A stretch of DNA of 64,000 nucleotides from the NCBI GenBank assembly GCA_037043455.1, contig JAWPHD010000127.1:565501-629500 (forward strand), given 5' to 3'. The position numbers were made by a program, and so were the translations under genes. The notes under the pieces are model-generated. The model made no database searches and had not been told where the DNA came from. It worked only from the letters and a program-made list of their open reading frames with translations. This DNA is from Cyrtodaria siliqua. Its lineage: Eukaryota > Mollusca > Bivalvia > Adapedonta > Hiatellidae. Of this stretch, positions 23,524 to 35,178 are shown piece by piece; positions within the stretch are counted from its first letter, which is position 1; each line of letters opens with the position of its first letter.

Positions 23524-23830
23524 ACTGAAAGGAAAAAAGAAATTCATAATGGGTAATTCCGCTATATATTGCATGGGCGATATTAGGCTTGTCCTTTTAA
23601 ACATCACCGAGCACACCAATGGTTACCCCTTTAAAGTTTCATTATCGACGGTTTGCGCATTTGGCTCAAGCAGGTGATAACACTTAGGCTTTAAACGTTA
23701 CAATCTCTTAACATTAAATACAATACTGAAATGGCTTGTCTTTTTCAAGGGAAACTTCAACATTTATGATTGAGTGTAACAAAGAATACTTTGATTAAAA
23801 TGTCTACTACGTGACAGAGTTGTCCTTTCT
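23524..23830 (+). mobile_element. MITE family G, decayed copy 2
   Basis: GGGTAATTCCGCTATATATTG, TTTGGCTCAAGCAGGTGA and GGAAACTTCAACATTTATGA correspond in order to copy 1. The element directly abuts MITE D copy 3, and the right terminal repeat is not clear. Confidence 0.55.
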
Positions 23831-24485
23831 ATAATTAGTTTTAGTCTCTGAACTTTACGAATAGGTAAGATTAAATACCCTTTGTAGCATTACTGAACGC
23901 CGCCATTGTTTGCCCAGAGCTTTGTCTGTGGTAAAAATACGAGTGGGTCACCCTGCTACGCGTTAAACACCATGTGAATGATAGTATATAGTGTGTTGGA
24001 GACACTATCCGAAATCGTTTTATTTTGTTGATTTTCTTATAGATATTCATCCAATGGATACAACAGACTGATATATGTTTATGACTCTGGTGCCAGTGGT
24101 TCAGAGTAATTCATATTTACAAGCCGTTAGCCAGCCCTAAAGTTTAACCAAGGCAAATCACTTTATATGGAGATCCGGTGGTATGCACATTGCGCCCCGA
24201 CTCCCAACCGCTTTGTTTTCTACGTGCGATTTCCTGTGTTTAAGTGCATTTTCAGTTCAATGATTGATTATTTTTCGATGCTGAAGTTGTTTTTAAAATT
24301 ATTATGTAAAGTATGTACATATCCAAAATTCTACCGAGGAAACTGTCTCGGTCTAGCCATAATGTAGCGATTATGAAATATAATTAAATATTTATAATTA
24401 AACTTTTATCATTTTGTTTTCATATAACTAAATCAAATTAATCCCGATTTGCAATAACTGATTATATAGAGAATTAGGTAATAAA
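23831..24485. other. AT-rich intergenic DNA
   Basis: No gene is recognised. Confidence 0.4.
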
Positions 24486-24630
24486 ACAGTTATTTCATGG
24501 GTGTTTTTGGAACTGTCAAAACGATTGTCCCTCGGTATCGAGGACGACCTGGGGAACTGTTGCCCAGGTCGTCCCCGATACTTTGGGACAATAGTTTCGA
24601 CTGTTCCCAAAACACCCCATAAAATAACTG
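24486..24630. mobile_element. Minimal foldback element: hairpin with arms of about 67 bp
   Basis: CAGTTATTTCATGGGTGTTT... reads to GACGACCTGGG and is mirrored after a loop of about 9 bases, ending in CCCCATAAAATAACTG. The arms are about 85-90% complementary. The whole 145-bp segment can fold on itself. Overlapping minus-strand frames are incidental. Confidence 0.8.
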
Positions 24631-25164
24631 TATACTATCACACGATTGTGAAGTCGCGCGAAGTATAAAAATATGTTTTGGGTTTTCTAGACGAAAACTA
24701 TTGTGTATATAGTATATTAGTCTAATTAAAGCAGGGTCCCAATGATCATTACATGAAAAATGCTTATTAATAAATGCAGACAATATTCAAGTTTTTGCTT
24801 CTGTGTGATCAAGATCGAACCATTTCGACACCCAGACAAATCGGCACCTAGACGCTTCGGCATCAAACGATTTTTGCATCTATTTTAAGTTTTACCCTAG
24901 ACGTTTCCGCACCCATTTATATTTGAGTATTATAATGAAGTAAAGACATAAAGAAATTACATATTTTCTATAAGATCCCTTGTAATTCATTTAAAATGCA
25001 AATTTGATTGCCTTAATGTTAACTCCGAAGCGGTTTTGAGCCTGAATACAACTAAAACATGAACATAAATAGGGCCCATATGACAATCAACTGTAAAATT
25101 TAAGTAAATATGACTTTTATATTATATTGTAGCATGGTCACTGAAATTCCCTTTGTAATAGCTC
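24631..25164. other. AT-rich intergenic DNA
   Basis: No feature recognised. Confidence 0.4.
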
Positions 25165-25421
25165 AAGTGTAAGTTCCGTCGGTGTGTTCTTGGGCAAGAC
25201 ACTTTCCCTTCTTAGCCTCGTCCGTCGGATGGGGACGTAAACCGGGCGGTCCCGTGTATCGGTCTATCATCCGAGCACGTTAAAGAACCATAGGAATCTA
25301 TTCGATAAAAAGAGTAGGGCAGGTTCCCGGATTCCTATGTATCCTTCCCCTCTCTCTGGGGCGGCTCGAAATAACCTATACTGTGTTGATGAACCGTTAA
25401 ACAACATTCAATTCAATTCAA
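25165..25421 (+). mobile_element. SINE family A, 5' truncated
   Basis: It starts in the body at AAGTTCCGTCGGTGTGTTC, without the tRNA-like head. It includes the longer internal block GTAAACCGGGCGGTCCCGTG absent from the 7258 copy and ends in CGTTAAACAACATTC plus AATTC repeats. The 5' truncation is the expected product of incomplete reverse transcription. Confidence 0.85.
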
Positions 25422-26095
25422 GTGTAAATCGTTGAATTGAAAATACATGTACTTGAATATGTTCCCTTTAACATGTATACTAATATACCAAAGACCAAAT
25501 AAAAACGTATCTGTATTCATACAGTATATTTTAATTCTTCACGTTACCTTCCTGTCATCTCCATATCGACGACTACAGGGTTGTGACTTGAACAAAGCCT
25601 CCACAAAATAACCCATTTTTAAAAATCGTCTACATATAACGCATGCGTTAAAGTTTTATTGTTCCAATTACGACACGCTTTGCACAATTGGAAATCGGTG
25701 GACGCTTATTAAAATACAGTTGAAGTTATGTCAGTTGTAAGACGCTTAGTTTACCAAACGACAATAGACATCTTTTAACTGGTATAAAAATATAAATTAA
25801 AAAATTGTCAACCTTCAGAAAAATAATGACTTTATATTCCTTTGGTTAACAATAATCCTCACTGGGATGCAATATTTATATAGTGTTGCATTGCATGTTT
25901 GTCCGTGTGAACTTTAAGGCTCTTTGAATTACTTGAATAAAGGTTGTATCAAAGGTTAGCACGTTGTTCTCGCCTTTCGTAGATGTTAACTTTCAGGGTA
26001 TCAACAGGTTAAATGCATATGCCCCTGCGAGATTAAAAACTGCCTACATCAGAGAATATTTGCTTATCTGCCCAATTTTCCTAAAAGTCTTGATC
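25422..26095. other. AT-rich intergenic DNA
   Basis: No gene. From about 25970 onward degenerate pieces of the downstream array unit appear (GATTAAAAACTGCCTACATC at 26031-26050). Confidence 0.4.
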
Positions 26096-26099
26096 ACCA

Positions 26100-26415
26100 C
26101 GTGCTTATGCGCCAGGGCACAATAAAGTATGCATTTTTGTTTCTTAATATTCACATCCATTGACTATCCGAGCCAGGCCACAGTAAAGCATGCATTTTTG
26201 TTTCTTAATATTCACATCCATTGACTATCCGAGCCAGGGCACAGTAAAGCATGCATTTCTGTTTCTTAATATTCACATCCATTGACTATCCGAGCCAGGC
26301 CACAACAAAGCATGCATTTTTGTTTCTTAATATTCACATCCATTGACTATCCGAGCCAGGGCACAGTAAAGCATGCATTTTTGTTTCTTAATATTCACAT
26401 CCATTGACTATCCGA
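26100..26415 (+). repeat. Tandem array 1, 61-bp unit, 5 copies
   Basis: The unit contains GCATTTTTGTTTCTTAATAT, TCACATCCATTGACTATCCG and AGCCAGGGCACAGTAAAGCAT. GCATTT starts recur at 26131, 26192, 26253, 26314 and 26375, exactly 61 bp apart. Copies are more than 95% identical, so the array is young. Confidence 0.95.
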
Positions 26416-26459
26416 ACAAGAAATCTGTATAACCTATAGTTGCTCTCAAATTAAAGGCT

Positions 26460-27720
26460 GTGGCACCCATCCGAGATCGCCTTTAGTAGATTAAAAATGC
26501 CTCCATCATGTGCCCATCCGAGATTTGCCACTCTAGAAAAAGCCTGGTCCTAGCACTTCCCTTTTAAATGCTGAATGTCAGGAAATGGAGCTACAAGTAT
26601 TGTGTTTACGAAATCGTTGGTATGACCAGACCGGGAATTAACCCCACGAGATCCTGCATGCGACGAGGACGCTATACCCCTACTACAGTTTAAACTGCAT
26701 TTATCAGAGGTACTATAGTATATGCCCATCCGAGATCGCCTTCAGTTGATCTTAAAACTGCATTTATCAGAGGTACTAGAATATGCCCATCCGAGATCGC
26801 CTTTAGTTGATCTTAAAACTGCATTTATCAGAGGTACTAGAATATGCCCATCCGAGATCGCCTTTAGTTGATCTTAAAACTGCATTTATCAGAGGTACTA
26901 GAATATGACCATCCGAAATCGCCTTCAGTTGATCTTAAAACTGCATTTATCAGAGGCACTAGAATATGCCCATCCGAAATCGCCTTCAGTTGATCTTAAA
27001 ACTGCATTTATCAGAGGTACTAGAATATGCCCATCCGAAATCGCCTTTAGTTGATCTTAAAACTGCATTTATCAGAGGTACTATAGTATATGCCCGTCCG
27101 AGATCGCCTTCAGTTGATCTTAAAACTGCATTTATCAGAGGTACCAGAATATGCCCATCCGAAATCGCCTTTAGTTGATCTTAAAACTGCATTTATCAGA
27201 GGCACTAGAATATGCCCATCCGAAATCGCCTTCAGTTGATCTTAAAACTGCATTTATCAGAGGTACTAGAATATGACCATCCGAAATCGCCTTTAGTTGA
27301 TTTTAAAACTGCATTTATCAGAGGTACTAGAATATGCCAATCAGAGATCGTCTTTAGTTGATTTAAAACTGCATTTATCAGAGGTACTAGAATAGGCCCA
27401 TCCGAGATCGCCTTTAGCTGATTTTAAAACTGCATTTATCAGAGGTACTAGAATATGCCCATCCGAGATCGCCTTTAGTTGATTTAAAACTGCCCTCATC
27501 GGAGTTATATTTCCTTTAAATCTGTCTTCATCAGAGGATTTAAAACTGCCTACATCAGAGGCATGCGTTTCTCTGAGAACTGTTATATTTGATTTACATA
27601 TGCCTTCATCAGTGGCATATGAGTCTCCGAGATCGCCTCCAATTGATTTAAACCTGAATTCATCAGAGGCATATGCTCCTTCGAGATCGCACTCAGCTTC
27701 TTTAAACCCGTCTGGCTTTT
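26460..27720 (+). repeat. Tandem array 2, 61-bp unit, about 12-13 regular copies plus degenerate 54-55-bp units
   Basis: The unit contains GCCCATCCGAGATCGCCTT, TAGTTGATCTTAAAACTGC and ATTTATCAGAGGTACTAGAA. CATTTATC recurs at 26761, 26822, 26883, 26944, 27005 and 27066 (61 bp), then about 63 bp where TAGTA has been inserted. From 27480 to 27720 the units are shorter (54-55 bp) and more diverged. Because 61 is not a multiple of 3, the array proper cannot encode a periodic protein. The minus-strand frame 27763-27341 crosses the 54-bp units and is probably fortuitous. Confidence 0.9.
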
Positions 27721-30045
27721 TAGTATCCATATTAGTAATGCAATAATCATGTAATATACACATATTGAATTGAGTATTACATTCCAGACAGCCCGGTCTC
27801 CGGTCAATGTAATAGTACTATTCGGGTCACCGACATCCATATAACAAGCCGATAACAAACTGTATTTGTTGTGACTCTATGGACCTGAACCATATCTATA
27901 TAATTAGTGTGTCTGTGCTTACCGAAGCAAGACTGATTATAGTAATAAGTTATTTCTTTTTAAATATCCATCTATTGTGTTTATCAACCGTTGACCTATT
28001 CGGTTGAGCCTTCTGCAAAACCTTCACCTTTTCTTAGTGTTTTAACTTGGTAAGTATTTTTGTTTACATTACCACTTCCGGTGGGTGCGGTCGTCCAGGC
28101 AAAACGTTTGTATATACGTAACGTAAAATGAAACTTGAAATAATTTAGTGTGTATTTATATCTTTTAAAAACGCATTTACGTTTAGGGTGACTGCTGACA
28201 AAAAACACATTCAAACCTACGACATCTACCACGAAATAAACTTTCCGAAAATATTTAGGGAGATGGATATTAGCGCTAATAGCTTAAACCATAGAACAAA
28301 ACGACATTATTTATATTTATTGATTCATGACATTTTTAAATTTGAAAAATAATGTAATAGTTTCAATAAATCATATTTTAACCATACCTCAACGGCACTG
28401 TTTTAATGATAGATTCTTTTTTAATGTGTTATTATGTAATATTGAACAACTAATCACGAATTATTATGCACGTGACTTGATGGACAACACCCTAAATAAT
28501 ATGAAAAGTGCAATACATATGAATAAACTGCTAAATGTAGTAATATAATCATGGTAATGCTTATATAATATATATGTAATGTTAAAACAGTGTGCAGACA
28601 TGTGAAAGCTGTATGTTATTATCTTAAAATTTAAATACCTGTTCTTTTATAGTGAAAATCCTTTAATAAAACTTAACTATATACGATACACACGTTTTGT
28701 CGAATTATTCATATGCGCGATCAAGCTTGCACTATGACTTTACAGGCAGTCATCTCTTCATTTCATTCACATTCTAATAAGTGTTATTGAATAGCTTGTC
28801 ATGCGAATAAGTATAAGCTTCAGTTAACGTATACTCCCTAGTTATATTAACAACAAATGTCATCCTTATAATTATAATAGACGTGTGTTATAATTGCTTG
28901 TAATCTGTGCGTGGGTTAATGACAGTTAATCTGAGTTTTGTGGAACGCCAAATCTACCGAAGTTCAAATATTTACTCTTCCTTTCAATATTTGCACCTCT
29001 CTCTATTTTTTGATGTCTGTTTTTTGATTGTATGACATAGCTTCATCAATTCGTTTAGATCTTGACACAGATTGCAATAGTACAAAACACTCATTCAAAC
29101 ACATTTCTTTCATAATATCCCGATGTTACCTCATCTGTTAAAGGGACATACTCGTGAAGTAAGTTACAATTATCAAGTCCATTTTGTCATCCAGAATATT
29201 TTTTAGTTTATTTTTGTTTGCTTATATACTCTGTAAAAGAAGTTTTGGACCATAGCAGTGTTCGAACCCGTACAATGGTCGCTGAACCATGATATTCGAC
29301 CATAACCCTTATTATCTCAGTTGATAATTCACAATAGATCAACAATCAACAATAATTATCGTTTACAATGAAAGTTTGCGAAAAAATAATAATCTTTTTA
29401 TTGGTTACTCGAATGTGTCCGTAATTGTTACTTTTTATGGACTTTACAACATTTTTTACAGACCCTTTGTGTGTTCGCGATATTTTTTTAAAATCAAATC
29501 TTGTTTGGAATTTAATGTTTCTGGTACCAAATTAACCGGGTAGGGTAGATCTTGGTTACTAAAAAAAGATACTTAAATTTTGTCCACTAGTTTTATTTTT
29601 ATATGACTTTATATACCCTGGTCCAAAACTTTTTTTACCGAGTATACTTATTAAACGGTAATTGGAGTTATCTTTTTCCGTTGTTCTGCCTTAGTTTAAA
29701 AGGGACACTCGAATATCTGGTATATTTATCAAGTATTAAAGGGTGTACATCAGGCTTTTTGTGCGGGTATAGGGGTCCTGCTTAACATTGACAAATGATA
29801 TTTATTTATCTCTTATGGGTCAGAACATACTGAATGAACCTAAAATGACTCATTTTATGCAAGGAAATTCATTCTACACAGTAATATCATTGCTATCCTA
29901 GGTTACTAACCAGGGTTAATTTAAGCATTTTAAGCCTGACTTTAATCTTACTCGATACTAAATGTATTGAATAACACAGTGCTAACATCACATACTGTAA
30001 TCTTGAATATGGAATGTGACAATTAAATCAATGAAAGGTATTTGG
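27721..30045. other. AT-rich intergenic DNA with a possible inverted repeat
   Basis: No gene is recognised. AAAAGAAGTTTTGGACCATAG at about 29236 and its near reverse complement CCTGGTCCAAAACTTTTTTT at about 29617 form an inverted pair. They may mark another decayed foldback element, but the ends could not be defined. Confidence 0.35.
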
Positions 30046-30855
30046 CTATGCCAGGCAGAACATATCTGACATTAACACACGTGCAGATTTACTTAAACTT
30101 TTGAACTCGTCCAAACCAAAACACCTCATCGTGTATGAAGACTTTAATTGTTTTGATATCAACACTTTGACTGTTTCTAGCCATTCTAAAATACAATTAA
30201 GACAGATCAGTACAACAACACATTATAGACACCGTGATATAATTGAATTGAATTGAATGTTGTTTAACGGCTCATCAACACAGTATAGGTTATTTAGAGC
30301 CGCCCCAGAGAGAGGGGAAGGATACATAGGAATCCGGGAACCTGCCCTACTCTTATTATCGAATAGTTCCTATGGTTCTTTAACGTGCTCGGAGGATAGA
30401 CCGATACACGGGACCGCCCGGTTTACGTCCCCATCCGACGGACGAGGCTAAGGGAAAGTGTCTTGCCCAAGAACACACCGACGGAACTCAGTGGCACCAC
30501 GGAGGTTTGAACCCGGGGCCTCCGGTTACAAATCCGCCGCGCTACCGACTGCGCCACGCCAGACACCATGATATAATTCATCTTCCTTAAATAAATTCTC
30601 TGTCAATGCACATAGTATATCTGACCACGCCATGGTCGTTTCCAAAACCAGAGGAATATCTTCAAGTTTGCAAAGGCCAACTGGGAAGCTATAGAAGCAG
30701 ACTGTGGTTCTATCTCGTCTGAAATTAATAGAGAGCTAGATATAAGAAATGACATTGAAGTACGTTGGTCAATCTTCAAAGAGAGAATCCTTAGAACTGT
30801 TGAAACAAAGGTGCCATCACAAACGCACAAATATAAATACTCTCTACCCTGGGTC
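30046..30855 (+). pseudogene. LINE ORF2 fragment (endonuclease C-terminal part and linker), split by a SINE A
   Basis: Plus-strand coding remnants read DLLKLLN and KHLIVYEDFNCFDI, which correspond to the GDFN catalytic block of APE-type LINE endonucleases (here EDFN). After the SINE comes ISDHAMVV, the SDH block that holds the catalytic His. KFAKANWEAIEADC and SLPWV follow, typical of the endonuclease-RT linker of these LINEs. Several frame changes are needed to read it, and the endonuclease N-terminus and the whole RT are missing. It is therefore a dead fragment. It differs from the LINE at 36.6-39.6 kb in its motif details. Confidence 0.75.
30245..30561 (-). mobile_element. SINE family A, full-length, with 17-bp target duplication
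   Basis: GACACCGTGATATAATT at 30228-30244 is repeated at 30562-30578 with one mismatch and marks the insertion. On the minus strand the element runs from the tRNA-like head (A box TGGCGCAGTCGG, B box GGGTTCAAACC) through the body to GAGCCGTTAAAC and the AATTC tail. It is the best reference copy in the window and lies inside the LINE fragment. Confidence 0.92.
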
Positions 30856-31198
30856 GATACACCCGTATTGGTCCTACTTCGTATTTATACGGATACGAGC
30901 GTGCAGATATAGACAGATTTTGATATATTACGATATGTATTCAATTTGTCATCGGACATATCAGTTTACTAGTATTCTATTTTATATGAAACTGATGATC
31001 ATCTATAAACTGGCGTGGAAGGGCAATCTTTAAATAAGTTAAATGTTGTGTTCTTGGCGGATGATGGCGCATGTGTGTGATTTATGGATATTTTGCCCAC
31101 ATTTAGAACATCAGAGAATATGTGCTTCAGTGAACTTTGAGCAATTTACAGGAATCAGTCCTTACCACCTACAACCTAGACCAGGGTCTACTGATTTG
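30856..31198. other. AT-rich intergenic DNA
   Basis: No feature recognised beyond the end of the LINE fragment. Confidence 0.35.
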
Positions 31199-31211
31199 CT
31201 ATGTATACTGA

Positions 31212-31464
31212 ATTGAACTGAATTGGATTTTATAGTCGCACCAACAGCTAAGGTCATATGGCGACTTTCCAGCTTCCATTGGTGGAGGAAGACCCCAGGT
31301 GCTCCTCCGGGCAATTTTCGTGCACGGGCGGGCACCTGGGTAGAACCACCGACGTTCCGCAAGCCAGCTGGTTCGCTTCCTCACATAAAGATTCCTAGGC
31401 CCCTGAGAGATCGAACCTACAGCGGTGAGGGGCAAGTGATTTCAAGTCAGAGACGTTAACCACT
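31212..31464 (-). mobile_element. SINE family C, full-length, with 13-bp target duplication
   Basis: CTATGTATACTGA occurs at 31199-31211 and again at 31465-31477. In minus orientation the element has a tRNA-like head (GTGGTTAACGTCTCTGACTT, B box GGTTCGATC), the body shared with 22296-22545, and a 3' end CCAATTCAGTTCAATT that resembles the SINE-A tail. Overlapping frames on both strands are artefacts. Confidence 0.9.
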
Positions 31465-32659
31465 CTATGTATACTGAGTATTTTAAAAACGCAAACCTGG
31501 CACACCTACATTCTTGTCGCTAACGCAAACCGTTCCCATATTGTCTTACTTATGTTTTTGAAGGCCATTCAATATTAAGTTCAAGTATAGTTCCGTGATT
31601 GGTTTTAAAAAAAAGTTTTATACTTGTTTAAGTTGACAAATTAAATTAAAATTAATCCATTAATATTGTAACGGCTTCCCGTGTTAGACTTGACATTTTG
31701 GACGTTGATTGTGCCTCAAAGCTACGACTAAAATCGAATAAATAAGAAATATGGGCTATGCGCGTGCATTTCTGAGGTTTTCTGAATTTTAAAGTCAAGA
31801 TTTTAGACTATATTGTTTTATGTTATTACGAATTCAGCGGGATTTAACCAATTTGAACTGGAACGGAGCGTGTGGGGCTTGACATAAAACAGCTCATTAA
31901 AATAATGACGGTGTGTATATCGGTTTTCAGATGAACGGGTAAACAAAACATACATGTTGCTGCTAAATATCGGTTTGACAAGGTTAATAGATATCTTGGT
32001 CAATTTGAACAGTTTTAAGACTATGGATACTAATTTTGGTTGAGAAGAACATAGGGGGGTCCCAAGCTCCTTATTAAGATTTTTTTAGTTTCCTAGCATA
32101 ATTTTAAAGATGGTAATTTTGATGTACCTGAATCGGCAATTCACTTACTTTTTTCTTTTTTTTTTGGGTGGGGCAGTATGGTAACTTTGGTGCGATGAGC
32201 TTCGCCACTAGAATGTCTGTCAACTTGAACAATTTGGTAGTGGACATCATACAGTAGATACATCAGTTTTGCTTGGATTGTATTCATACTTGCTTTGTAG
32301 TTTGGCATCGATGACATATCGGTTTCAGAAAATCCGCTGAAAAACCAAGTCACTGGGTCATACAATAGCTTCCTTATTTTCGTCTTATTTTGATAACACT
32401 TTATCAATATATATTAATAAATCTGGTTCTTTACAATTACCAGAAACAGTTGGTAAATAAATGGGTCACCACGTCAAATCATAGAACAAATAGTGTAGCA
32501 TCATATACTATTCATTGTTTAACCTATTCAAATACAAGTTGATAGTGAACAATAGTGGGATATCGATGAAATCTAGAACAATTTTGATAACCAGCTAAAC
32601 TCATCGAAAAGTATGTTGTAAACATGTTGTGACCATCCATATTTTGAACACCATAGAGC
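31465..32659. other. AT-rich intergenic DNA
   Basis: No gene is recognised. The minus frame 32407-32141 has no identifiable motif. Confidence 0.4.
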
Positions 32660-32785
32660 CTTTCATGTTCAAACGAGTATGATAACGGACCTTTGGAAAC
32701 GGCCGAGCACGACACATACGAAATATTGCAGTCTCGGTTTGATTGAGACTGTTCATGAGCGGTAGTGAAATATAGTTGATTTGAC
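32660..32785 (-). repeat. Interspersed repeat family E, partial copy
   Basis: GGACCTTTGGAAACGGCCGA, TACGAAATATTGCAGTCTCG and TGTTCATGAGCGGTAGTGAA match the copy at 60975-61215. Homology stops after the core. Confidence 0.7.
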
Positions 32786-33838
32786 GATTCTTCCAATTGA
32801 GTTCTTTTTTTGATAACCAAAATAGTAACAAAACGAATAGTGCCTAACATCCCTTGGATGGATTCAGGACCATCGGATTCTCTCGTTTCATATGTTATAG
32901 AGAAAACATGAAGTAAAGCGTATCACATGCGTTTAATATATTAATTATTATATTGCAGGTGTGACAATATTCATGCATTGGACGTTTCATTCATGACACA
33001 TACATTTCCTGTGTACAGAAGTTGCTGCAGAATTAAAGCACTCAGCATGTCCATACCTACGTTTCCATAACAACTCAACTACTTTGCAAGTTTCGTTTAC
33101 TCGGTGTATTTATTCCATTTCTCGTGCAGGCTTTGTTAATGGCTGTGATGTACAGTATCACCGTTTTATTGTGTTAATTTGAAACGTGTATATAATTAAA
33201 ACAAACCGAATAACGTTTTGAATTTTCAATTTATCAATATTATTCTATCTTAATATAATATTGTTGCAATGTCATCAACAATTATGAATATGCAAAGATA
33301 ATTTGTTTTCAACAAATTGCAAATATGCAAGTGATGTAGGAAACTAACGAAACTGATGGTAGTTTTAAAACCAAACAATATTACCCTTTAATCCCACTCC
33401 CACATAGGTCGACTATTATTACATATTTGAATGGGTTTTTTCTTTTAGCGTGCGTAAATTCGTTTATGGGTGTGTTATATAATCACGTGATCATTTACAT
33501 GGTTTGCGTATTCTGGTTCATGTGCACTCTTTTCAAGTCAATATACTATACACTAGACGACACTTATACGTACCCCGAATAAAACATTTATTTTTCACCA
33601 TTATTTGCTCAACTATTGAACGTGTTCTTTAAAGCGGCCATTGAATGTAAACCGATTATCAAATCGATTATTTATTTTTAATTTTATTTGACGAAACTGT
33701 TTAAAATATATCGTTATTTTACTGCATTTTTTGTCAAAATTTGTAAATTTCATTTAAAAGATTTGAAAAATATATATATAAAACTGGGATACTTACAAAT
33801 ATCTTGTAGTATAGATTCTGTTCTGTTTTGTTTTTTAT
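32786..33838. other. AT-rich intergenic DNA
   Basis: No feature recognised. Confidence 0.4.
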
Positions 33839-33839
33839 T

Positions 33840-34057
33840 TGTTAACCCTTAACTCGCTAAGCACGACTATAATAGCCTTTGCGTCCATTGTAAACCCAGA
33901 TCAGCCTGCGAGTAACTCGCAGGCTGATCAGGATTTACAATGTCCGACTGCTTATCAGTTATTTTCCCCAAATAAACCCTTTGTCACATAAAGGAATGGT
34001 CTTAATTCAAAGAAAGACCACGTCCATTATATATATATGTAGCGGGTTAAGGGTTAC
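33840..34057. mobile_element. MITE of about 217 bp with a central perfect hairpin
   Basis: The ends TAACCCTTAACTCGCTA (33842-33858) and TAGCGGGTTAAGGGTTA (34041-34057) are inverted repeats. In the centre AGATCAGCCTGCGAGT is mirrored by ACTCGCAGGCTGATC, extended outward by CATTGTAAA / TTTACAATG. The stem is about 28 bp with a two-base loop. No coding sequence. Confidence 0.8.
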
Positions 34058-34980
34058 TACATATTACCACTCGTAATGTGTGTTGAGCTCATTAAACAAG
34101 TTTTTTGCTCGTATGTGCAATTACACACAGTTTCACTAACACTAACACACACTTTTGTGTACGAGTATTCTTCTATTATACCAAGAGTGATTACGCCATA
34201 GCATTTGCAGTTCTTATTTTCGTGTAACGTTTTCTTTTAACCGAGTCCGTATACCCATGTTGTTTCTGTGTGGGCTTCAGCCAGTATCTCTTTATACATG
34301 CGAAGAAATGCGGCGATTTTATAATGTTTAACGTGCGGCCAGCTAATGCTATATATGTCATAAACAGTGCAAAGACAGTAATTTGAACAAAAGACACATC
34401 ACTCAAACATCACAACAAAACCGAAAACAGTAAAGGTCACAGTTCGAAGATTAACTTATCCGCTTTCATAGTTAATTAAGCGTAGTGTGTTTACTTGTAA
34501 CGATAATAAAGACACTATGCTAAATGTTTGTGCAAATGCATTTCTTTAATTTATATGTTATTGCGCAATGATATATCTTTTTTTTACAGTTACCTGACAG
34601 TAATATCTTTATGAACAGTCTATTAAATAATTTTAGAAACAGTTTTTGTTTAGAATGTGCTAATTAGAACGTCAAGAAACTCATTATTCATTGAGTAATG
34701 CAAACACTCAAAATGTATTTTTATGCAAAAAAAAAACAACAACAAAAAACCTCTGAGTATGTCCTATATATGACGCATTGTGTTCTGAGAACACATTGAG
34801 TTTCATATTTTGAAGAAAATTAATATTTTCAGTGTTTGCATTAGTCAATGAGTAATGATTCGCTGGACCTACTGATATGGGAAGTTCTAAACAAAATATA
34901 ATTCTAAAATGATTTAAAACACTCTTCTTCATAGAACATAAATCTGCATTTTTGGTATTTTTGAGTAAAGATATTTTCCG
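34058..34980. other. AT-rich intergenic DNA
   Basis: No feature recognised. Confidence 0.35.
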
Positions 34981-35178
34981 TCAATCTCGTCTGTCGGCAT
35001 CTCTAACGTCGGCAGTCCCATGTATTGGAATATATTCTCCGAGCACGTTATAGAACCAACGGAATCTATTTATTCCCGGAAAACCATGTATCATTGTTCC
35101 ATTTCCGTTTCTTTTAGTGGCTCTAAATAACCTATAATGTGTTGATGATGCCGTTAAACAATATTCACATTCCATGAG
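34981..35178 (+). mobile_element. SINE family A, degraded 5'-truncated copy
   Basis: TCTCCGAGCACGTTATAGAAC, GTGGCTCTAAATAACC and GTGTTGATGATGCCGTTAAAC match the SINE-A body in order. The head is absent and the tail is ATTCACATTCC rather than clean AATTC repeats. Confidence 0.7.

Noticed and set aside
26100..27720. CRISPR-like regular spacing
   Set aside because: Repeats are contiguous 61-bp units without unique spacers, in an animal genome; a minisatellite explains them.
27341..27763. Repeat protein on the minus strand over array 2
   Set aside because: The main unit of 61 bp shifts frame each copy; the open stretch depends on a few 54-bp units and has no start context or conservation evidence.
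33880..33955. Rho-independent terminator
   Set aside because: The GC-rich perfect hairpin is the centre of a MITE with its own inverted ends in eukaryotic DNA.
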